Of a DNA stretch of 64,000 bases, positions 26,797-34,910 are shown piece after piece. The notes beneath the pieces are model-generated. The model made no database searches, was not told the origin of the DNA, and was given only the letters and a program-made list of their open reading frames with translations. Each line of letters begins with the position of its first letter. Position 1 is the first letter of the stretch. Source of the stretch: Fremontodendron californicum (lineage: Eukaryota > Streptophyta > Magnoliopsida > Malvales > Malvaceae). The DNA lies in contig JAULJL010000015.1 of assembly GCA_030761205.1 (NCBI GenBank), positions 5,680,001 through 5,744,000 of the forward strand, in the 5' to 3' direction. The position numbers and the translations under genes are program-made.

Positions 26797-28621
26797 AGAT
26801 TGTTGCTAGTCCCTAGCAACGACTCAATAAAAATAAAATAAGAAAATCTAACTAATCCATTTTCGTAGGAAATCACGGTGGCACTTAGCATGTGACACAA
26901 GCCTTTAAACCCCTAGGTGTCCCTAGTGGACGGGTTTAGTCTCGTGAGGGTTTACTAGGACGATACCCACAAACATTGAAGACATAAGAAAAACTAAAAA
27001 TAATAATTATAACTAATCCTTCCAATATAAATTAGAGATAATCATTGGACAAGTCTTAAAAACTAATCAATAGCTTAAAGAAATTCACGAAAAATCTTGC
27101 TTGAATGTAAATAAATGAGTTAAGCCAATATTAACATAACATATTTCAATCAAAATAGTGCATATTCAAACTTAATCTCAACTTCTCACATGGGATACTC
27201 TCTTGATTTTCACTCTTTAAAGTAGTGGTAAAGTGTTTACACTCAATCAATCTCATGAAAACACTTCTACCATATGCTTGCTTGTCCACCTATTCTCCAC
27301 TATTTAGATCATACAACTTCATAAATCAAGAGGTCTTTATTCAAGGTTGTAATGGGGCCAAAGGGTTATAATGTGGTTAAAGAACAAAAGGATAAAGATA
27401 TCACAAAGGTTCCAAAGAGTTCATAGATTTTAGAAACATAATAAGATCATACAAATAAAACTTCTCAAAACTCTTATAAAGCACATAATAACATAGGCTA
27501 AATATTCATGTTGACCCTTTGCATCATTCTAACCAACTTTGTAACATCTTTTTCTAGAAATTCAAGAGAAGATTCTTTTTTTTTTTTTTTTTTAATATGG
27601 GAATGTATTTGACAATGATCCCTTTCTTTTTCTCTTGACTTTTTCTTTTCTTTTCTTTCCCCCACACTTATCTTTTGTTTCTAACCCAAATTTTCAAATA
27701 AAAATATCCCTTGTTTTTTTGCAATATGTCTCAAAATATAAAATTCATCTTTAGAACAAGGGTAAGGATATAAGCATATTTAGGCTAGGTGTAAGTTGTG
27801 GTTACCAATAAAACATCATATTTAATGTAGGCTCAAATTGGCTCACTAGTGGGGATGTTCTCGTAGAACATTAATAATGGATGGCTGTTTGGCTCTGGTT
27901 ATAATCCTAATGCCTCTATCATATTCATGTTGTCACATGTATCAATATAGTCTCAAACGGTTTAAAGCAAGTTCTAGAGAATCATGTAATCATAAGAGCA
28001 CTCAAGAAAGAAATTAGATTGATTTGTATAATGCATCAATCATTATAGGCTCAAAAACTCACAAAGATGATTATACAAGTCAGATTAAGTCTAAACATGC
28101 TTCTTTCTCAATCAACATATCATATTAACATTGGCTCATAAAAAGGTTGACATCAAGCTCAATTCTCATGAAAATCTTCTCACTAATAAATCTGTTTTAG
28201 ACTTATGCAATTCATATCTCATCATTGTATTGAAAGTAACTAAAAAAAAAACACACTAAGTCTAAACATGCTTTTTTTTTTTTGTTTTTTTTTTGTTTTT
28301 TTTTTTTTTGTTTTTTTTTTTTGTTTTTTTGTTTTTTTTTTTTTTTTGTTTTTTTGAAGAAGAAGATTAAATCAAACTGACAAGGTATGTCTCAAGTCTC
28401 CCTTACTCAGACCTTGTTCAGAATGAATACTTCTAAATGTCTTAAAACACAAAAATTTTTTTTTTTTTTTTTTTTTAGCAAAATATGTCCCTTACCCCCT
28501 ACTAAAATATGACATTGTCCCCAATGTCAAATTTTAAAGGTAGAATTTAGGAGATATTACCTGCAGAGGTTGCTAACCACTTATTATAACTGAGACACAA
28601 CAAGCAAAATGTTAGATAATG
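26797..28621 (-). other. 3' noncoding region of the retrotransposon
   Basis: About 1.8 kb with no coding frame between the LOG-type gene and the polypurine tract. It holds long A runs on the coding strand (T runs at 28,271-28,355 and 28,456-28,476). Its GCTAGTCCCTAGCAACGAC neighbourhood next to the polypurine tract is typical of Athila-type 3' regions. Confidence 0.6.
28271..28476. repeat. Homopolymer-rich T/G tracts
   Basis: Long T runs broken by single G residues (28,271-28,355) and a second T run (28,456-28,476). They are prone to length change and assembly error. Confidence 0.9.
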
Positions 28622-29269
28622 TCACAAAGACAAAGTGCAATCCACTCCTTGCTCGTCCATATCTCTTTTTCTTTTTCCGAGCGTTTGCGAAACAACCGTA
28701 GCAGATAAACACTCATAAGCTTGTAGCTTTTTGAGTAAATCTTCAATGGTTGTAGCAGAAATTATGGTTCTCCTTGCCTCTGAAAACATGAATCCATTAT
28801 CGACAGCATTATCTAAATATGAAAGCAAATTACTAAAATAACCATTAATATTAAGCAAACCAATGGGTTTCTTATTTGTGACTAAAGATGACCAAGAAGC
28901 CACGCAAGCTATTTCTTCCAATGTACCCAGACCTCCTGGTAAAGCAATGAATGCATCGGCAGAATGGTACATGATTGTCATCCGTTCAGGGATACTCCAG
29001 ACTTGTATTTCCTTACCCACGGTAGGTCCACAAAAACTTGTGAATAGTTTTGGCACGATTCCTAGAACTGGACTTCCTCCGGCGTGTGCTGCTGTAGCGA
29101 CTGCTCCCATTAAACCCGTACTACCGCCTCCATAAATTAACTGGATCTTTTGTTGGGCAAGTATTACTCCAACTCTTATGGCTTCATCAGCGAATATGTT
29201 ATTTTTCCCTGGATAAGCACCTCCAAAGACACAAATTTTTTTAATGCGCTGGGACGAAGTGCTTTCCAT
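28622..29269 (-). CDS. LONELY GUY-type cytokinin riboside 5'-monophosphate phosphoribohydrolase carried by the retrotransposon
   Basis: A 215-residue intact frame starting MESTSSQRIKKICVFGG. The fold signature is complete: KICVFGGAYPG at the N-terminus, YGGGSTGLMG at 46-55, a conserved Arg at 96 (PERMTIM), and the diagnostic PGGxGTxxE motif as PGGLGTLEE at 111-119. KPIGLLNINGYF and a C-terminal helix follow. The family releases active cytokinin bases from nucleoside monophosphates in the cytosol. The usual Lys after the conserved Arg is Met here, and the protein is clearly diverged from ordinary plant LOGs. The C-terminus adds a basic patch (GKRKRD) and ~15 residues. I chose this ATG because family homology begins there, though the frame stays open upstream to 29,476. 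A good splice acceptor (CTCTTTCAG, ending 29,290) lies just before the ATG. No stop or frameshift. Enzyme activity is inferred. Confidence 0.85.
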   Translation of the reverse strand: MESTSSQRIKKICVFGGAYPGKNNIFADEAIRVGVILAQQKIQLIYGGGSTGLMGAVATAAHAGGSPVLGIVPKLFTSFCGPTVGKEIQVWSIPERMTIMYHSADAFIALPGGLGTLEEIACVASWSSLVTNKKPIGLLNINGYFSNLLSYLDNAVDNGFMFSEARRTIISATTIEDLLKKLQAYECLSATVVSQTLGKRKRDMDEQGVDCTLSL

Positions 29270-29289
29270 TTTTTTTCTTTTTCGAGTGC

Positions 29290-29597
29290 CTGAAAGAGAA
29301 TGAGTACATGGTGTAATATATAGAGGACTGAGTAGTGAATCAGACAAGAGTAATAATGTCGCCGAAAGTGTATTTGACCTGTCAGAAGAAAATGTTAACC
29401 TAACAAAAGATTTTTGCGTGATTTCAGGAAGAAAATCAAAAAGAGAAGAAAAATCAATCGTAAAAGACCAATGCAAAAAAAAAAAAACGAGAATAATTAC
29501 ACAAATCGAACAACACGTAAATTAAACTGAAATAAAGTTATTGCAAATCAAACCAAAAGCTGAGAAGTCATTTATTGTAGTTGTGATTGTGGCTCAC
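29290..29597 (-). other. Candidate intron in the leader of the LOG-type gene
   Basis: On the minus strand a strong donor (GAT|GTGAGC, 29,597) and a strong acceptor (CATTCTCTTTCAG|G, 29,290) bracket 308 bp of T-rich DNA between the small basic gene and the LOG-type ATG. Splicing would place the LOG-type ATG 20 nt into the downstream exon. Inference only. Confidence 0.35.
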
Positions 29598-29639
29598 ATC
29601 TTCCTCTGGTTTTACGTCCAGAAACGGCTTAAACGCCTT

Positions 29640-30176
29640 CTATGAGTCGAGGATATGCTTCCCATCCAGTTTTCTTACAAGCTGGCAAACAGGGTCTTTT
29701 AACATCAGATTCCCAAGATGTTGCCATTCCCTTTGGAATTGCGGCCATAAATCAAGAATTTCTCTTTGTACGTCTCCACTAGGATGCGTCTCAAGAGAAA
29801 GTTGGATATTACCCAAATTCTCCTTACTCAGTCCATCCTTAATGAATTCAATTTTATCATCTCGATTAGAGGACGGAATCCCAATAGAACGACATTTACC
29901 GTTACACGTCCATCGTGCACACTTGTGGCAATTTGAACTCATGCGCTTTGCTCGTCGCTTCTTTGCATAAGTGCTTCTACCTGTACCTGGTAAATGCAAA
30001 ACAGGAAGATATTCATCTTCACGTACCTTGGCTTCAATTATCCAACGTATGTCTTCAGGAATCCCTTTGTTCATAAGCATTCTTAATCTTTCTAATCGAA
30101 CTTGGTAAAGCTTCAGTAAAATATTCCGAGGAAAAGGAGGAAATCGTTTCTGCAATCTTTTGAGAATATCATCCAT
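29640..30176 (-). CDS. Small basic Cys-cluster protein, resembles plant-virus nucleic-acid-binding proteins
   Basis: A 178-residue intact frame starting MDDILKRLQKRF. Its centre has a basic patch GRSTYAKKRRAKR (66-78), followed by a Cys cluster C83-x2-C86-x4-C91-x3-C95, a plausible zinc site. The N-terminal third is Leu/Arg-rich and helical; the C-terminal part is acidic then hydrophobic. The combination of a Gly-x-Ser-x-Tyr-Ala-basic run with a four-Cys cluster is what I know from the Cys-rich nucleic-acid-binding proteins of carlaviruses, some of which suppress RNA silencing or act in the nucleus. This is motif-level resemblance, not a proven homology. The frame is open 16 more codons upstream, but without an ATG. 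It sits between the gag frame and the LOG-type gene, all in the same direction. Alternative: a host zinc-finger protein fragment. Confidence 0.6.
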   Translation of the reverse strand: MDDILKRLQKRFPPFPRNILLKLYQVRLERLRMLMNKGIPEDIRWIIEAKVREDEYLPVLHLPGTGRSTYAKKRRAKRMSSNCHKCARWTCNGKCRSIGIPSSNRDDKIEFIKDGLSKENLGNIQLSLETHPSGDVQREILDLWPQFQREWQHLGNLMLKDPVCQLVRKLDGKHILDS

Positions 30177-30213
30177 ACTGAAAAAAAAAATGAAAAAGAA
30201 ATTGAAAGAGAAA

Positions 30214-30221
30214 TTTATATA
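30214..30221 (-). promoter_or_regulatory. TATA-like box ahead of the cargo genes
   Basis: Minus-strand TATATAAA lies about 38 nt upstream of the small basic protein's ATG (30,176). It could drive an internal transcript of the two cargo frames with a very short leader. The surrounding intercistronic gap (30,177-30,350) has no coding frame. Confidence 0.3.
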
Positions 30222-30350
30222 CAATATCAGTTTTGTGGGTAGCTGATGGAACCGACTTAAATAATCACGGAGTACCGTTATCCGCCATTTAACCGGGGTT
30301 AAAAAAAATGTAATTTTTTTTTTGAAGATTAGTAAAAATTATATTTACAT

Positions 30351-33134
30351 CTAGTTATTTTCAAAACAAGGATCAGAAAGAAAAACAACCTCTTCTTGAG
30401 TAACATGATTTTCCAAAAAGAGTTTGAGTCTTTGTCCATTTACCTTGAATACGTTACCATTTTGAGGATTCTCAATGTCAACTGCTCCATAATGATACAC
30501 ATGCTTAACCACAAATGGGCCAATCCATCTTGATCTCAACTTACCAGGAAATATGTGAAGTCTAGAATTATAAAGTAGAACTTTTTGCCCAACATCAAAT
30601 GTTTTTCTTGAAATTAACTTGTCATGAAAGGCTTTAGTTCTTTCTTTATGAATTTTAGAATTCTCATATGCATCTTTTCTGAGTTCCTCAAGTTTATTTA
30701 TGACTGGAAAAGTTTCATTCTCACCCAAAAAGGAATATTTTTGCTCGGATGGCAATGGTTTTAAATCCAGCTTGGGTGGTTCAATAGTTGATGGTACAGT
30801 GACATTTGTGAGTGATGGAAGTTCCTCAAACTTTTGTTTCCAACGATGCTTATCCTGAAAAGAATTTAACAAAGAATCAGTGTGTGAAATTTCTGAAGCA
30901 TTATCAAACTCACATTCAATTAAATAAGCTTCTAAAGGATCATGGAATGTGGTAGTGGTGAGATGTTCATGAACAAGTTCTTCAATGAAATCCACTTCAT
31001 GTACTTCTGAATCATCACCAGGTTGCTTGCAAGTGTTGAACACATTTAATTCTAAAGTCATATTTCCAAAAGAAATGTTCAACATACCATTCCTGCAATT
31101 TATCAGAGCATTAGAAGTTGCAAGAAATGGACGGCCTAATATAACAGGAATTTGAACATTTGGATTTGAAACAGGATGTGTGTCCAAAACAATAAAATCA
31201 ACAGGGAAGTAAAAATTATCAATTTGAACCAAAACATCTTCAACTATCCCTCGAGGAATTTTTACAGAACGATCAGCTAGTTGAAGTGTAACAGGTGTTT
31301 CCTTGAGTTCACCTAAACCTAACTGTTGATAAACAGAAAAAGACAAAAGATTAACACTAGCACCAAGATCAAGCAATGCACGTTCTATTCTAGTGTTTCC
31401 AATGATGCATGAGATTGTTGGACATCCAGGATCTTTGAATTTTGGTGGAGTAAGGTGCTGAATGATTGAGCTCACACTTTCCGTCAAAAATGCTTTCTTT
31501 TGTACATTATGTTTCCTTTTAACTGTGCACATGTCCTTCAAAAATTTAGCATAAGATGGAACTTGTTTGATTGCATCCAATAAAGGAATGTTAATCTTAA
31601 CTTGTTTGAAAAGTTCATAAATTTCTGCATTTTGATTCAAATTCTTTATTGTTTGCAACCTTTGAGGAAAAGGAGCAGGATGCATACCTTTTTCTTTGTC
31701 CAAATTTTCAAGAAGTTCAGACTTACCATCATCCTTACCATTACTTTTCGGAGGGGAAGGAGGATCTTGGTCTTTTGATGGAATGTTTTTGTCAATTGCC
31801 TTTCCACTTCGAAGAGTTGTGATAGAACTGGCATTTTCCTGTTGAGTTTCATTGGAGCAAGAAACAAGACATTGAGTAGAAGGGTTAGGCTGAGGTTGAG
31901 CAGGAAACTTACCTTTTTCTTGAGTGCGTAATGAAGCTGTCAATGTGGACAAGGTGTTTTTGATCTCATTGATGTCCTGTGAAGTCCGGTTATTCACATT
32001 TGCTTGTGTTTGCATGAATGCTTGCAATGTCTCTTCCAAGGTTTGTACACGTGAAGGTTGATAGGAAAAAGTGTTGCCCGGCTTTTGAGATTGTGGTACC
32101 TGAACATGATTATTATTCCGCCAACTGAAGTTGGGATGATTCCTCCATTCAGGGTTATACGTTTCAGAGTAAGAAGAAGGAAAAGGCTTTTTAAATGTGT
32201 TTATGGAATTTACTTGATCATGCAACGCTTCTTTAAGAATGGGAATGTTTGGACATTCAGAAGTGGGGTGTCCCATGATTTCACAAATTCCACAACTTTC
32301 TTCATTTTTAACTGTTTTGACTTCTTTTACTTCTCTAAGTTCCATGGCTTCAATCTTTCTAGCCAAATTAGCTACTTTAGCTTTTATCTCATCTTCTTGA
32401 CTAAAATGATATTTTCCTCTGTTAGAAACAAGATTAGATCTATTGGAACTTTCAGAGGAATTATCTGTGTGCCAGGCTTGAGAGTTATCTGCCAAATGGT
32501 CTAAGTAGTCAAAGGCTTCTTCAGGTTCTTTTTCTAGAAACTCACCGTTACACATTGTTTCAACAAATTGTTTAGTTTCGGGAGTTAAACTTTCATAAAA
32601 GAAACTAATAAGACGCCATTTTTCAAAACCATGATGTGGACAAGAACTTAACAAATCTTTAAAACGCTCCCAGCACTGAAAAAATGCTTCATTTTGATTT
32701 TGATTGAAATTTTGAATCTGTCTTTTCAAAGCAGTAGTTTTATGTGCTGGGAAAAATTTCTTTAGAAACTCAGTTTGTAATTCTTGCCATGTGCCAATTG
32801 ACCTTGGTTTTAAATTATGAAGCCAAATTTTTGCTTTATCTTTTAAAGAAAAAGGAAATAATTTTAGCTTGACAATTTCATTTGTACATTGTTGGTAATT
32901 AAAGGTGACACATACATCTTCGAAGTCTTTTAGAAACGAGTAAGCACTTTCCGATTCTAACCCATGGAAATTTGGAAGCAAAGCTATCATACCTGGTTTA
33001 AAACGAAAGTTGTTTGCATTGAGAGGAAAAATAAAACAAGAGGGTGATGAGCTTCGAGTTGGTTGCAAGTAGTCACGCATGGTGCGTACTTGTCTGTTCT
33101 CATCTTCAGCATGAACACTTTCATTGTCAGCCAT
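30351..33134 (-). CDS. Retrotransposon gag-protease polyprotein fused in frame to the integrase C-terminal tail
   Basis: A 927-residue frame starting MADNESVHAE; the open frame continues 31 codons upstream, but this ATG starts the recognisable gag. Residues ~50-220 are the Retrotrans_gag capsid region (FHGLESE, KLFPFSLKDKAKIWL, CWERFKDLL). A CCHC zinc knuckle is at C281, C284, H289, C294. An aspartic protease has its active site as DLGAS (589-593) and the flap partner ILGRPFLAT (666-673). At about residue 812 (near 30,698) the text jumps from the post-protease stretch LGENETFPVI directly to NKLEELRKDAY, the far C-terminal part of integrase (VLLYNSRLHIFPGKLRSRW, GPFVVKHVY). Reverse transcriptase, RNase H and the integrase core are gone without loss of frame. 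It can make capsid and protease, not cDNA. Confidence 0.92.
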   Translation of the reverse strand: MADNESVHAEDENRQVRTMRDYLQPTRSSSPSCFIFPLNANNFRFKPGMIALLPNFHGLESESAYSFLKDFEDVCVTFNYQQCTNEIVKLKLFPFSLKDKAKIWLHNLKPRSIGTWQELQTEFLKKFFPAHKTTALKRQIQNFNQNQNEAFFQCWERFKDLLSSCPHHGFEKWRLISFFYESLTPETKQFVETMCNGEFLEKEPEEAFDYLDHLADNSQAWHTDNSSESSNRSNLVSNRGKYHFSQEDEIKAKVANLARKIEAMELREVKEVKTVKNEESCGICEIMGHPTSECPNIPILKEALHDQVNSINTFKKPFPSSYSETYNPEWRNHPNFSWRNNNHVQVPQSQKPGNTFSYQPSRVQTLEETLQAFMQTQANVNNRTSQDINEIKNTLSTLTASLRTQEKGKFPAQPQPNPSTQCLVSCSNETQQENASSITTLRSGKAIDKNIPSKDQDPPSPPKSNGKDDGKSELLENLDKEKGMHPAPFPQRLQTIKNLNQNAEIYELFKQVKINIPLLDAIKQVPSYAKFLKDMCTVKRKHNVQKKAFLTESVSSIIQHLTPPKFKDPGCPTISCIIGNTRIERALLDLGASVNLLSFSVYQQLGLGELKETPVTLQLADRSVKIPRGIVEDVLVQIDNFYFPVDFIVLDTHPVSNPNVQIPVILGRPFLATSNALINCRNGMLNISFGNMTLELNVFNTCKQPGDDSEVHEVDFIEELVHEHLTTTTFHDPLEAYLIECEFDNASEISHTDSLLNSFQDKHRWKQKFEELPSLTNVTVPSTIEPPKLDLKPLPSEQKYSFLGENETFPVINKLEELRKDAYENSKIHKERTKAFHDKLISRKTFDVGQKVLLYNSRLHIFPGKLRSRWIGPFVVKHVYHYGAVDIENPQNGNVFKVNGQRLKLFLENHVTQEEVVFLSDPCFENN

Positions 33135-33382
33135 GGTAGGAGTTGTATTAGAAAGATTACCTGAAAAAGTTTCACAATAAAATCTAACTAAACGACGAGA
33201 TCTAAAATCACGTCGCCAAACAAGCATAAAATAAAGTTAATATACAAATTAGGCGGTATAACCAGCCAATAAAAATAAAACAAAGTTAATATACAATATA
33301 AATATAAATATATAGAAAATTAGGCGGTATAACCAGCCAATAAAAATAAATATACTTATAAACTTATATACTTAGTATTGCC

Positions 33383-33400
33383 TCCCCGGCAACGGCGCCA
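33383..33400 (-). other. Primer binding site, tRNA-Asp type
   Basis: Minus-strand TGGCGCCGTTGCCGGGGA starts six bases after the 5' LTR. It is complementary to the 3' end of plant tRNA-Asp, the primer known for Athila-type elements. Confidence 0.88.
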
Positions 33401-33406
33401 AAAACT

Positions 33407-34905
33407 TGATGGAAACTCAATTAAGAGTTGTAAACCCAAGTGCAGGTTATGTTCAAGTAATAAATTCTCGGGTGTCCGAGGTCGAACCACAGGGAAGCGT
33501 ATTAGTAAGTATAAGTTTATAAATATATAAGAAAAAGAAAATAAACAAGATATTAGGGAATCAATAACAAAGAAAGTAAACAAGATATTAGAGAACAAAA
33601 TAAACAAAATAACATAAAAGCAATTAAACAAGATATAAAAAAAACAATAAGAAAAGATGTTGAGGTTAGAGAATCCACTCTTGGTGTTATGCTAAGATTA
33701 ATCTTGTTTTATTACACAATTGAAATCCACACATAAGGGAGGTTCCAACCGGAAGGTTTAGCAATTCAGTCCAAATTGTCCAACGTCCATAGCATATGAT
33801 ATTATGTTCATTTGGTGTCCTCAAAACTCACAAAAAGAGTCCAAGCATTCCTTATGCCAAGGTATATGTCTACAACAAATCAAGATTATGAAACCAAGCA
33901 TTTACTGTGCCATTTTCATTGTCAATAATGAATCAAGATCTCTACTTTGCAAGTATGATTTTAAACCAAAAGAAAATATTATCTACACTAGTGTTTATAA
34001 ATGATGATTCATTTTAGCTCATGTTGAAGAGACTAACCTTAGCATTTACCAAGAGCTTCACCTCATCACCTCAACAATATGATTAGCAACACATACTAGA
34101 TATGAATAAAATGAAAAGAAATGTAAGAAACATAAGTAAAGAAAAAGAAAACTAGAGAAAGGAAAGAAGAAGAAAACTTAGAGAATTTTATTACAATGGC
34201 AAATATCCTACCAATGTATAATTGTATCCCAATACTCATCCAAGGCCCTCTATTTATACACATTTTGGAGGGCTAAATGACAAGAGACAAGCTTTACAAA
34301 TTTCAAAGGTAGGTATAATAGGTGGGTGCATTTTTCTAACAATTTTCGTCATATTGTATGACAATTCTGATCAGCCAGCTTGATGGTCGATTTTGTCAAT
34401 GTTGGAGGCTCGATCTGATAAAATGGTCTTCTAGAAAAATATACCCCTATCAGTTACGGATCCATAGCCGTTGGAATCAGATCATTTGCGCACGTGGATC
34501 GGGAGATATGGTCAAAATACCAAAACGGTGCAGAACAGACGTCATTGCACATCAGCCAACTTGATGGTCGATTTCGCTAGGGAAAACGACTCCGTTTCAA
34601 GAAGTGTAAAACATGAAAAAGATAGATATGCCTCTTAGCTTTGCAGGGATACAAAGTTCAGCCTTATTGCTTCAGTGAAACTCGAGATATAGCTGATATG
34701 GCAAAAGGTGTCGGAACTGGAACTGAACTGGATTTGCCCTTAATTCTAGTAATCTGAAATCACTCAAAGAAACTTGTGAAAAACACCAAATTACATAAAA
34801 ATATAAAAGATCATAAACACAATTAGACTAAACAATAATAACTCGTATTTGACACAAAACAATAATAAAACATAACTAAAAACTATATAATTATACGAGT
34901 TATCA
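33407..34905 (-). repeat. 5' LTR (right copy)
   Basis: 1,499 bp, TG..CA ends, next to the primer site, so this is the transcription-driving LTR. It looks identical to the left copy on reading. Short open frames inside it are present in both copies and are not taken as genes. Confidence 0.95.
34251..34258 (-). promoter_or_regulatory. LTR promoter TATA box
   Basis: Minus-strand GTGTATAAATAGAGGGCC, about 650 nt into the LTR, is a near-consensus TATA box and the likely core promoter for genomic RNA. Transcription would start about 30 nt further on, near 34,220. Confidence 0.55.
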
Positions 34906-34910
34906 TCTAG

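Larger units (their letters stand above)
25285..34905 (-). mobile_element. Full-length non-autonomous Ty3/gypsy (Athila-like) LTR retrotransposon with cargo genes
   Basis: A 9,621-bp element in minus orientation. Both LTRs are 1,499 bp, start TG and end CA, and are bounded by the 5-bp target duplication TCTAG (25,280-25,284 and 34,906-34,910). Removing it restores satellite spacer. Order along the element: LTR, tRNA-Asp-type primer site, gag-protease frame fused to an integrase tail, Cys-cluster basic protein, LOG-type enzyme, 1.8 kb of noncoding 3' DNA, polypurine tract, LTR. There is no reverse transcriptase, RNase H or integrase core, so it must use enzymes in trans. The tRNA-Asp primer site, gag type and 3' noncoding style point to Athila, from knowledge of the family; a phylogeny is not possible here. 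Confidence 0.93.

Noticed and set aside
29587..29970. 127-codon plus-strand frame
   Set aside because: Antisense to the small basic cargo gene; no domain recognised.
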